From Chloroflexota bacterium (GTDB lineage: Bacteria > Chloroflexota > Anaerolineae > Aggregatilineales > Phototrophicaceae): a stretch of 44,487 nt of DNA. Within the stretch, counting starts at the first letter, position 1. Every line of letters starts with the position of its first letter. The notes below the pieces were generated by a model, which saw nothing but the letters and a program-made list of their open reading frames with translations, was not told the origin of the DNA and made no database searches. The stretch covers positions 1 to 44,487 of the forward strand of contig JAPOWK010000150.1 in assembly GCA_026707665.1 (NCBI GenBank). Direction: 5' to 3'. Both the position numbers and the translations under genes were made by a program. This document shows positions 16,400 to 23,512 of this stretch, one piece after another.

Positions 16400-16412
16400 G
16401 CAACCGGTTTAC
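16400..16412. promoter_or_regulatory. Candidate operator between divergent fucosidase genes
   Basis: The palindromic core AACCGGTT, extended as GCAACCGGTTTAC, has the LacI-family operator look. It lies in the 155-base gap between the GH151 gene (minus) and the GH29 gene (plus), where one repressor could control both. TATATT at 16423-16428 is a possible -10 on the plus strand. Confidence 0.35.
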
Positions 16413-16497
16413 CCTGCGCAAGTATATTGCATGCGCCAATCTGTGGCAACGAATGGATTGACGGAATGAATCGCAAGAGCTTTGGGAGCGCGACAAT

Positions 16498-17946
16498 ATG
16501 ACGACTGCAAGCGGCAAATACGAACCCACTTGGGAATCGCTGAGCCAGTACGAGATTCCCCAGTGGTACATGGACGCCAAATTCGGCATCTTCATCCATT
16601 GGGGACCCTACTGCGTGCCTGCTTTTGGCAGCGAGTGGTATCCGCGGAAGATGTACCTGCGGGGCGACCCCGCCTTTGAGCACCATCGCAAGACCTGGGG
16701 CTATCACACCGAATTCGGCTACAAGGACTTCATCCCCATGCTGACGGCGGAGAAATTCGACGCCGGTGAATGGGCGCGGCTGTTCAAGGATGCCGGCGCG
16801 CGCTTCGTCATGCCGGTGGCCGAGCACCACGACGGCTTCGCAATGTACGATAGTGAGCTGACCGATTGGTGCGCCTCCAAGATGGGACCGAAGCGCGATA
16901 TCTGCGGCGAACTGGCTGAGGCCGTGCGCGAGCTGGATATGGTCTTCGCGGTCTCATCGCATCGCGCCGAGCACTGGTGGTACTTTGATGGCGGGCGCAG
17001 CTTCCCCTCTGATGTGCAGGATCCGGACAACGATGGTCTGTATGGACCCGCGGTGGCGGCGTCCAAGCTGCCAAATTGGGCCGGAGAAGTGGACAATCAA
17101 GAAGAATGGAAGAAGAAGGACTGGACGCCGCGCCCGGACGCCAAATTTCTGGAAGATTGGCTGGCGCGCTGCTGCGAGCTGGTGGACAAGTATCAGCCGC
17201 AAGTCGTCTGGTTCGACTGGTGGATTGAGCAGGTCGTCTTCGAGCCCTACCTGCAGCGCTTCGCCGCCTACTACTACAATCGCGGCGAGGAGTGGGGGAA
17301 AGGCGTCGCCATCAACCACAAGTACGACTCATACCCGGAAGGCGTGGCTGTCTTCGATATCGAGCGCGGGCAGCTGAGCGATATTCGCAAGTTCTTCTGG
17401 CAGAATGACACTTCGGTATCCAAGAACAGTTGGGGTTATATTGACCATCACGACTACAAAACAGCCGGCGATATCATCGCCGACCTGGTGGATATCGTCA
17501 GCAAGAATGGTGCGCTGCTGCTGAATATCGGTCCGCGGGCAGATGGCTCGATTCCCGAGATTGAACAGGAGATGCTGCGCGAGATCGGGCGCTGGAGCGC
17601 GGTCAATGGCGACGGCATCTACGATACGCGGCCCTGGAAGGTCTACGGCGAGGGACCTACCGAGGTGCCGGAGGGAGCTTTCACCGATACGCAGCGCAAT
17701 CCCTTCACGCCGGCCGATATCCGCTTCACCCAGAAAGGGAACACAATCTACGCCTTCCTGCTGGCTTATCCCCAAGGCGAAGCGCTGATAACATCGCTGG
17801 CTTCGATGGATATTGCCAATGTGCGCATGTTGGGCGCGGATGAGACGATTGACTGGAGTCAGGATGACGGCGGTCTGCGCTTGTCGGCGCCGACGACGCC
17901 GCCCTGCGAGTATGTCTGCTGTTATGCGATTGAGTTAAATTCCTAA
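16498..17946 (+). CDS. GH29 alpha-L-fucosidase (copy 3)
   Basis: This 482-residue enzyme starts at ATG 16498 behind GGGAGCG. It shows a classic GH29 barrel: IPQWYMDAKFGIFIHWGPY, MPVAEHHDGFAMYDSE, the SKMGPKRDICGEL block, and late strands GYIDHHDYKTAGDII and GALLLNIGPRADGSIP. The predicted nucleophile is Asp240 in VVWFDWW, and Glu289 in FDIERGQ lies where many GH29 enzymes carry the acid/base. The C-terminal beta domain covers roughly residues 400-480. There is no signal peptide. It is transcribed away from the GH151 gene, with a palindromic operator candidate in between, and is followed by two hairpin repeats and another GH29 gene, making three fucosidases in a row. It has the closest-to-textbook GH29 motifs of the four copies. 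Confidence 0.95.
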   Translation: MTTASGKYEPTWESLSQYEIPQWYMDAKFGIFIHWGPYCVPAFGSEWYPRKMYLRGDPAFEHHRKTWGYHTEFGYKDFIPMLTAEKFDAGEWARLFKDAGARFVMPVAEHHDGFAMYDSELTDWCASKMGPKRDICGELAEAVRELDMVFAVSSHRAEHWWYFDGGRSFPSDVQDPDNDGLYGPAVAASKLPNWAGEVDNQEEWKKKDWTPRPDAKFLEDWLARCCELVDKYQPQVVWFDWWIEQVVFEPYLQRFAAYYYNRGEEWGKGVAINHKYDSYPEGVAVFDIERGQLSDIRKFFWQNDTSVSKNSWGYIDHHDYKTAGDIIADLVDIVSKNGALLLNIGPRADGSIPEIEQEMLREIGRWSAVNGDGIYDTRPWKVYGEGPTEVPEGAFTDTQRNPFTPADIRFTQKGNTIYAFLLAYPQGEALITSLASMDIANVRMLGADETIDWSQDDGGLRLSAPTTPPCEYVCCYAIELNS

Positions 17947-17956
17947 AATTGGAATT

Positions 17957-17980
17957 GTAGGGGCGAGACTTGTCTCTCCC
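17957..17980 (+). repeat. GTAGGGGCG hairpin repeat, copy 5
   Basis: The arms GGGCGAGAC and GTCTCTCCC pair with one mismatch around a two-base loop. It starts 11 bases after the stop of the fucosidase gene ending at 17946. Confidence 0.65.
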
Positions 17981-17996
17981 ACCACACCACGAATCT

Positions 17997-18023
17997 GTAA
18001 GGGCGACCTAGCAGGTCGCCCGC
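17997..18023 (+). repeat. GTAGGGGCG hairpin repeat, copy 6
   Basis: The 9-bp arms GGGCGACCT and AGGTCGCCC are perfectly complementary around the loop AGC. It is preceded by CCACGAATCT, as at 8530, and ends just before the ribosome site of the next fucosidase. Confidence 0.8.
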
Positions 18024-18036
18024 TAGCGAGGAAAAC

Positions 18037-19290
18037 ATGACAGAAATCGAATATTTCAAACCGGAACGAGGGCAGCGGCCCGGCGCCAACGAAGATCCGC
18101 GGCTGGATTGGTGGCGCGAAGCCAAGTTCGGCATGTTCATCCACTGGGGCGTCTACAGCATCCCAGCCGGCGTCTGGAAGGGCGAGCATATCCCAGGCAT
18201 CGGCGAGTGGATCATGCTGCGCGCCGAGATTCCCATCGCCGAATACGAAAAGCTGGCGCCCCAATTCAACCCGGTGAAATATGATGCCGATCAGATCGCC
18301 AAGCTGGCGAAGGCAGCCGGACAGAAGTATATCGTGCTGACCTCCAAGCACCACGACGGCTTTTGCCTGTACGGCAGCAGTGAAACCGACTACAACATCG
18401 TCGATGGCACACCTTTTGGCCGCGATGTCCTGGGCGAGTTGGCCGACGCCTGCGCGCGCGAGGGCATCAAGCTCGGGCTCTATTACTCGCAGACTCAGGA
18501 CTGGCACCATCCCGACGGCTTCGGCAACACCTGGGATTTCAACGAAGACGAGCAAAACTTCGGCGATTACATCGACAACTATGTCAAGCCGCAAGTGCGC
18601 GAGATCCTGACGAATTATGGACCGATCTGCCTCATCTGGTTTGATACGCCCCGCATCATCGAGCGCCATCAGAGCCAGGAGCTGCTCGACCTGGTGCACT
18701 CGATTCAGCCGGATTGTCTGGTCTGCGGGCGGCTGGGCAACCAGCTGGGCGATTACGCGACCGCGCAGGACAATGCCATCCCGCCGGATCTGCAGGCCGA
18801 GATCGACTGGGAGACGCCGGCCACCATCAACGACACCTGGGGCTTCAAGGCGCATGACCACAATTGGAAGTCGACGACGCAGCTGATCCAGAACCTGGTC
18901 GATATTGTCAGCAAGGGTGGCAACTACCTGCTGAATATCGGACCTGACGCCGAGGGCGCGATCCCCGAGCCGAGCATCGAGCGCCTGCAAGCGATGGGCG
19001 CCTGGCTGGATGTCAACGGCGATTCGATTTATGGCACGCAGCCGGGTCCGATTCAAGGCGAAGCAGCATATCGCACGACACAAAAGGGCGATACGGTCTA
19101 CTTGCACGTTTTCGATTGGCCCGCCGATGGCAGAATCGTGCTGCCTGACCTGGATATGTCATCAGCGACTTGGCTGGATGCGAGCTGCGACGCCGCCTTT
19201 AGCCTGAGCCGCGAAGACCGCGCGCTGGTGCTGCAAGGTCCGGCCGAAGCGCCAGACGAGAACGTGACGGTGATAAAGCTGGAAAGGTAG
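18037..19290 (+). CDS. GH29 alpha-L-fucosidase (copy 4)
   Basis: This 417-residue enzyme, the shortest of the four, starts at ATG 18037 behind GCGAGGA. Motifs are DWWREAKFGMFIHWGVYSIP, IVLTSKHHDGFCLYGS, LGLYYSQTQDWHHPDG and GGNYLLNIGPDAEGAIP. The nucleophile is predicted as Asp203 in LIWFDTP. Glu259 in the strongly conserved DWETPATINDTWGF block is the likely acid/base. This block is that of typical GH29 subfamily A enzymes, which accept varied fucosides. The C-terminal beta domain is short (about residues 340-415). No signal peptide is seen. The gene is bracketed by hairpin repeats on both sides and converges on the molybdenum enzyme gene. Confidence 0.95.
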   Translation: MTEIEYFKPERGQRPGANEDPRLDWWREAKFGMFIHWGVYSIPAGVWKGEHIPGIGEWIMLRAEIPIAEYEKLAPQFNPVKYDADQIAKLAKAAGQKYIVLTSKHHDGFCLYGSSETDYNIVDGTPFGRDVLGELADACAREGIKLGLYYSQTQDWHHPDGFGNTWDFNEDEQNFGDYIDNYVKPQVREILTNYGPICLIWFDTPRIIERHQSQELLDLVHSIQPDCLVCGRLGNQLGDYATAQDNAIPPDLQAEIDWETPATINDTWGFKAHDHNWKSTTQLIQNLVDIVSKGGNYLLNIGPDAEGAIPEPSIERLQAMGAWLDVNGDSIYGTQPGPIQGEAAYRTTQKGDTVYLHVFDWPADGRIVLPDLDMSSATWLDASCDAAFSLSREDRALVLQGPAEAPDENVTVIKLER

Positions 19291-19327
19291 TTTGAACATC
19301 TTTCCTACCCAAAACAGCACTGCAAAT

Positions 19328-19352
19328 GTAGGGGCGACCCAGTGGGTCGCCC
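19328..19352 (+). repeat. GTAGGGGCG hairpin repeat, copy 7
   Basis: The 9-bp arms GGGCGACCC and GGGTCGCCC are perfectly complementary around AGT. It lies between the converging ends of a fucosidase and a molybdenum enzyme gene, in opposite orientation to copy 8. Confidence 0.8.
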
Positions 19353-19379
19353 TTCTTTCGTGGCGATACGTGTTCATGC

Positions 19380-19404
19380 GGGCGACATGATATGTCGCCC
19401 CTAC
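19380..19404 (-). repeat. GTAGGGGCG hairpin repeat, copy 8 (reverse orientation)
   Basis: The 9-bp arms GGGCGACAT and ATGTCGCCC are perfectly complementary around GAT. The CCCCTAC flank is at its right end, so it points the other way from copy 7. Placed back to back at convergent gene ends, the pair could act as a two-way stop (inference). Confidence 0.8.
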
Positions 19405-19410
19405 ACGTCC

Positions 19411-22113
19411 TTACGTAGCGGGATCGCGCAGCCCCGCCAGAATCTTCTCCGGCGTGAAGGGGATAACGCGCAGGCGCAGGCCCGTTGCGTCGAAGATCGC
19501 ATTGGCGATGGCGGCCGGCGTCGGATTCTGCGCCGCTTCGCCCGCGCCCAGCATCGGCATCTCAGGCCGATCGAGGATCAGCGTCTCTATCTTGGGCGCG
19601 GAATCGAAACCCAGGATCGGATAGGTCTCCCAATCGACGCTGGTGATGCCGCGCGCATCGAACTTGACCTGCTCGAAGAGCGTCCAACTGGCCGCCTGTA
19701 CGAAGCCGCCTTCAAGTTGATTGCTCAGTCCATCGGGATTGACCACCTGCCCGGCATCGGCGGCGATGACGACGCGCTTGAAAGCGACCTGACCGCTCTT
19801 TCTATCAACCGCCAGCTTGACAACGACAGCGCAATAACACTGGAGATTCTTGTACTGCGCCAGCGCCAAGCCCCAGCCTTCGCCGTCGCCGCTCGCCTCG
19901 CGACAAGCTGGCCAATCCACCGCCTCCGCGGCCGCCTGCACGACGGCGCGCGCTCGCGGGTCCTTCAGGTGGCGCAGGCGAAAGGCAAGCGAGTCGTTCT
20001 CGGCGGCATGCGCCAGTTCATCCATGAAGGACTCGATGGCGAAGACATTGGCATAGGCGCCCAGGCTTCGCAGCGCCGAAACGCGCAGCGGGCTGTCAGC
20101 GACCGCATGGCGTACGATACGTTTCCGCGGCAGACGGTAAATGGGATCGGCATTGCGATGGGCGCCGGATTGGTAGCCGCCCATCGGCCGCGGCGCTTGA
20201 CGGGCAAAGGGCTGCGCCAGATGCCAGGACGCCAACAAGCCGGAAGTCTCCAAACCGACCGCCGGACGGGTCGAGTGCGCGTAGCTCCAGACATCGTGGT
20301 TCCAATCAATGATATCGCCGTCCTTGGACAGGCTCGCCGCCATCCGCATGAGCATCGCCGAGCCATAAGGCTCCCAGGCATGTTCGTCCCAGCGCGTCCA
20401 TTTGAGCGAAATCGGCCGGTCGGGCAAGGCGAGCGCGACCAGCGCCGCATCCAGCGCGACATCATCGGCGCCATTGTGACCGTAACAGCCAGCCCCTTCC
20501 GCATGAATGACGCGGATTTGCGCTTCGTCCAGCGCCAGCGCCTGCGCCAAAGCCCCCCGCAGCGTAAAGGCAGCCTGCGAGTGCGACCAGACTGTTAGCC
20601 GATCGCCTTGCCAAATTGCAACCGCAGCCGATGGACCCAGCGAGGCATGCATCTGAAAGGGACGGCGGAAGGTCGCGCCGAGAGTTTGCTTTGCCTCGGC
20701 CGGCTTTTCGTTTGGCGGGATGGGATCATCAACGGTGGCGCCATCAACGATGAGATTCGACTGCGCCGGCTTCTCCAGCAGATCGCGGTAGATGTCTTCC
20801 GCGGCTGGCAAGCGCTCATCATAAGCCCACGTGGCAGAAGCGCGCGCTCGATCCAGCGCCGCCAGCGCCTGTTCCTCGCGCTCGGCGACAATAGCGATAA
20901 ACTGGCCATCTTGTATTACCTCAACGACGCCAGGCAGCGCGCTGACCGACTCGCCATCGAAATTGACCAGTCGAGCATGATAACCCGGCGGGCGCAAGAC
21001 GCGCGCGTGCAGCATCGCTGGAAATTCCATATCATGCACGTAGCTCCTGGCGCCGCTGACCTTGCCCAAGAGATCAAGCCGCCGCGCCGAGGCGCCAACG
21101 ACGACGTAATCGGCTGGCTTCTTCAATCTCGCGCCGCCGGTGATGGGACGGTTAAAGCGCTTGCCAGCGAAGAGGTCCCAGTACGTCGCGCTCCGCCCCG
21201 TCTTGGGGTCGGTGATGAGGCCATCGTCCACCGGCAATTCATCAGCCGGCGTCAGCGAGTCCAGCTGTTCGTAAGCGAGCGCCAGCAGGTGACTGCGCGC
21301 TTCCGCGGCCGCGCTGCGGATGGCGACCCCGCTCGTTTCCAGCGAACGGCTACCGGTCGTCCCGCCTTCATCGGGGCTGCGATCGGTGTCGGCAGTCAAG
21401 ACCCGAACACACTCCGGGGCGATATCCAGTTCGTCGGCGGCGATCTGCGCCAGCGCCGTCGAAATGCCCTGCCCCAACTCCACTTTGCCGCTGTAAATGG
21501 TGACGCTATGATCAAGGTTGAAGCGCAGCCAGTCATCGACTTGATCATAGGCGTCGAGCGAGGGCGAGCGCTGATGTGGCGCCGCCGGTCCGACGACTGG
21601 CGCCGGACGAATGAGCTCATGGATCGGCGCTCGCTCGGGCCGACCGATGCGGAGCTTGATCGCCCGCCGAACGCGGTCGTAAACGCCACAGCGGCAGAGG
21701 TTGTTCGATAGCGTCTGCCGGATGTCGTCGTCTGATGGATAGCGGACGCGATTCAGCAAGCCTTGCGCGGCGATAATCATGCCCGCGGTGCAAAAGCCGC
21801 ATTGCCCAGCCTGCTCTTCCAGAAAGGCTTCCTGCAGCGGATGCAAATCGTCCGCCCCGCCCAAGCCTTCCAGCGTGGTGATTTCCAGGTCGGCCGCGTG
21901 GCTCACGGGCAGCTGGCAAGAGGGCACGTCGACGCCATCGACCAGCACCTTGCAAGCGCCGCAAAGCTCGGTCCCGCAGCCGTATTTGGCGCTCTTCAAG
22001 CCGAGGTCATTGCGCAGCGCGTAGAGCAGCGGCGTATCGGGGTCGATGTCAAGCTGGCGCGTTTCGCCGTTGACCTGGAGCGTGATCGTTTCTGGCGCAG
22101 CCATCTTTGCCAT
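19411..22113 (-). CDS. Fused 2Fe-2S / molybdopterin dehydrogenase of the xanthine oxidase family (IorA-IorB-like fusion)
   Basis: This 900-residue protein fuses two subunits that are usually separate. Residues 1-155 are a two-cluster ferredoxin domain with all eight cysteines: Cys46, 51, 54 and 66 (YGCGTELCGACKV), and Cys105, 108, 140 and 142 (CGFCTAGM, LCRCG). Residues from about 190 to the end are a molybdopterin-binding domain with GKVELGQGISTAL, GCYGHNGADDVALDAAL and the catalytic Glu859 in MLGAGEAAQNPTP. No FAD subunit is in the fusion or nearby, as in isoquinoline-1-oxidoreductase-type enzymes, which pass electrons to another carrier. No Tat signal is seen. The substrate (an aldehyde or N-heterocycle) cannot be read from the sequence. 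ATG 22113 lies tight against its ribosome site; ATG 22104 is an equally good start. Confidence 0.88.
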   Translation of the reverse strand: MAKMAAPETITLQVNGETRQLDIDPDTPLLYALRNDLGLKSAKYGCGTELCGACKVLVDGVDVPSCQLPVSHAADLEITTLEGLGGADDLHPLQEAFLEEQAGQCGFCTAGMIIAAQGLLNRVRYPSDDDIRQTLSNNLCRCGVYDRVRRAIKLRIGRPERAPIHELIRPAPVVGPAAPHQRSPSLDAYDQVDDWLRFNLDHSVTIYSGKVELGQGISTALAQIAADELDIAPECVRVLTADTDRSPDEGGTTGSRSLETSGVAIRSAAAEARSHLLALAYEQLDSLTPADELPVDDGLITDPKTGRSATYWDLFAGKRFNRPITGGARLKKPADYVVVGASARRLDLLGKVSGARSYVHDMEFPAMLHARVLRPPGYHARLVNFDGESVSALPGVVEVIQDGQFIAIVAEREEQALAALDRARASATWAYDERLPAAEDIYRDLLEKPAQSNLIVDGATVDDPIPPNEKPAEAKQTLGATFRRPFQMHASLGPSAAVAIWQGDRLTVWSHSQAAFTLRGALAQALALDEAQIRVIHAEGAGCYGHNGADDVALDAALVALALPDRPISLKWTRWDEHAWEPYGSAMLMRMAASLSKDGDIIDWNHDVWSYAHSTRPAVGLETSGLLASWHLAQPFARQAPRPMGGYQSGAHRNADPIYRLPRKRIVRHAVADSPLRVSALRSLGAYANVFAIESFMDELAHAAENDSLAFRLRHLKDPRARAVVQAAAEAVDWPACREASGDGEGWGLALAQYKNLQCYCAVVVKLAVDRKSGQVAFKRVVIAADAGQVVNPDGLSNQLEGGFVQAASWTLFEQVKFDARGITSVDWETYPILGFDSAPKIETLILDRPEMPMLGAGEAAQNPTPAAIANAIFDATGLRLRVIPFTPEKILAGLRDPAT

Positions 22114-22139
22114 CCTCGTCTTTCACTAAACCGGCAACG

Positions 22140-22163
22140 AAAAAGAGCCCGACCAGCGGGCTC
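22140..22163 (-). terminator. Rho-independent terminator of the tRNA-Ser gene
   Basis: On the minus strand a perfect 7-bp stem (GAGCCCG/CGGGCTC) with a 5-base loop is followed by a run of T's. It begins eight bases after the tRNA end. Confidence 0.88.
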
Positions 22164-22170
22164 CTCAAGG

Positions 22171-22254
22171 CGGAGAAGGTGGGATTCGAACCCACGTACG
22201 GTTTCCCGTATCCGCTTTCCAAGCGGACGCACTAGGCCTCTATGCGACTTCTCC
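22171..22254 (-). tRNA. tRNA-Ser (anticodon GGA)
   Basis: The minus strand folds into a class II tRNA. The 7-bp acceptor stem GGAGAAG/CTTCTCC is followed by discriminator G. The anticodon stem TCCGC/GCGGA encloses the loop TTGGAAA, giving anticodon GGA, which reads UCC and UCU serine codons. A long variable arm (TACGG/CCGTA) is typical of serine tRNA, and the T arm GTGGGTTCGAATCCCAC is canonical. CCA is not encoded. A promoter and a terminator flank the gene, so it is a stand-alone transcription unit. Confidence 0.95.
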
Positions 22255-22286
22255 GTGAATCCGTAACTCTATATGCCTTCACTCAT

Positions 22287-22315
22287 AGTATAGCAAGCGT
22301 GGGGCGAGTTTCCAA
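22287..22315 (-). promoter_or_regulatory. Promoter of the tRNA-Ser gene
   Basis: On the minus strand TTGGAA (22310-22315), a 17-base spacer and TATACT (22287-22292) lie about 33 bases upstream of the mature tRNA 5' end. Spacing is ideal and the -10 matches five of six consensus bases. Confidence 0.6.
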
Positions 22316-22336
22316 GTCGAAAGCGGCCACAGGCGA

Positions 22337-23449
22337 TCAACGGCCGAATATCGGCGTTGGCGTCGCCAGCAGCGGTACGAGATAATCCGCCGAGCGCCGG
22401 CCGGATTGCGGGAGCCCTGCGCTATAGCCGGCATTCTCAATGTAACAGAGGATGCCCATGGTGATCGCATGGGCGAGCAGGTCGTGCTGGCCGGTGAGGA
22501 TTTCCTTGTCGGCCAGCATGAAGCCCATTTCGAGAATGACACCGGGCGTCAGCGGATGGATTTTGCGCCAGGCATGATTGTTAATCATGTCTTCGGTCTC
22601 GTTGTAGCTGCGTTCCAGCGGGATGTTGGCGGCGTAATTCAAGGCGATGCATTCACGCAGGAAGACATCGTTGCCGGTATCGGGGCGCGCATCCGACTTG
22701 GAGACGATAAAGCCCGTCACCAACTCGCCGAAGTCGATGCAGGAATTGGCATGAATCGATACCAGCGCATCGGCGCGATAATCCACCAGGCGCGGGTCAA
22801 ACTCATCCAGCATATCAACCGTGAAGTTCAAGGCTTCAAGATTATTGACCACGCGTGTCGCCACGGCGTAATTGATGGACTCTTCCGTGAGGACGACCCG
22901 TTTGTATTCGTCATAACAGACAGCGCCGGGATCGTAATCCAGCCGCTGGCCGCGCCCCCGGTGCCCGGAAATGATGCCGATACGGCGCAGCCATTGCGGC
23001 GTTTGCACCGGCGTCGGCTGAGCCGCCGCGATGCCAGCGATGATCTCATCGCGCTCAAGCTGCAATCCCTGAACGACAGCCGGATTCAGAAACTCCGGGT
23101 TGACGAAAAACATCAGCAGCGTCGCCACAAGCGCCGTGCTCAAGATGACGACGGACAGCGTACCGAAGAATCCGCCAGCGATGCTCCCCGGCTGCGGACG
23201 GCGCAAAACGAGCCGCGGACGCACGCGTCGAATGCGATGTTCCTCGTCCGCCGGTTCCAGGCTGGGCTCGCCGTTCCCCGCCGCCTTGGGCTGCTTCTCG
23301 GCATCATCCCCGCTTGGCTCGGTCGTCGATGGCGCCGGCTTGACCGCCGCTTTCGCCGCCGCCTGCCGCATCAACTCGACGAAAATCGCCGAGGCGGAAT
23401 GCTCGTTGTCACCGCGATTCGGTTTGTCGTTGACCCCTTCGTCGGTCAT
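22337..23449 (-). CDS. Membrane-anchored N-acetylmuramoyl-L-alanine amidase (Amidase_3)
   Basis: This 370-residue protein has a low-complexity cytoplasmic N-terminus (residues 1-90, rich in Ala, Glu and Pro), one membrane segment (about 94-116) and an extracytoplasmic zinc amidase domain from residue 157. The zinc site is visible as His163 in IISGHRGRG, Glu189 or Glu190 in LTEESINYA and His233 in VSIHANSC, with the catalytic Glu307 in GVILEMGF. It should cleave the amide bond between N-acetylmuramic acid and the stem peptide in the cell wall. The anchored form, with a long cytoplasmic tail, suggests control by division or signalling partners (inference). It lies downstream of, and on the same strand as, the large kinase gene, with a 63-base gap that contains its own candidate promoter. 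Confidence 0.88.
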   Translation of the reverse strand: MTDEGVNDKPNRGDNEHSASAIFVELMRQAAAKAAVKPAPSTTEPSGDDAEKQPKAAGNGEPSLEPADEEHRIRRVRPRLVLRRPQPGSIAGGFFGTLSVVILSTALVATLLMFFVNPEFLNPAVVQGLQLERDEIIAGIAAAQPTPVQTPQWLRRIGIISGHRGRGQRLDYDPGAVCYDEYKRVVLTEESINYAVATRVVNNLEALNFTVDMLDEFDPRLVDYRADALVSIHANSCIDFGELVTGFIVSKSDARPDTGNDVFLRECIALNYAANIPLERSYNETEDMINNHAWRKIHPLTPGVILEMGFMLADKEILTGQHDLLAHAITMGILCYIENAGYSAGLPQSGRRSADYLVPLLATPTPIFGR

Positions 23450-23493
23450 GGTGATGGAACCGTTCCAATCAGATCGGCATGAAACCCACCACC

Positions 23494-23510
23494 ATTATAG
23501 GGGAATTCCC
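23494..23510 (-). promoter_or_regulatory. Candidate amidase promoter with adjoining palindrome
   Basis: A perfect TATAAT (23494-23499, minus strand) lies about 45 bases upstream of the amidase ATG. Directly upstream of it is the 10-base palindrome GGGAATTCCC (23501-23510). No clear -35 is seen, so activator dependence or repression through the palindrome is possible. Confidence 0.4.
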
Positions 23511-23512
23511 TA

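Noticed and set aside
19342..20598. Open frame of 418 codons on the plus strand
   Set aside because: It starts inside a hairpin repeat and runs antisense to the molybdenum enzyme gene.
19411..22113. Xanthine dehydrogenase linked to guanine deaminase
   Set aside because: The genes are 14 kb apart, the FAD subunit is missing, and the order and motifs fit IorAB-like enzymes better.
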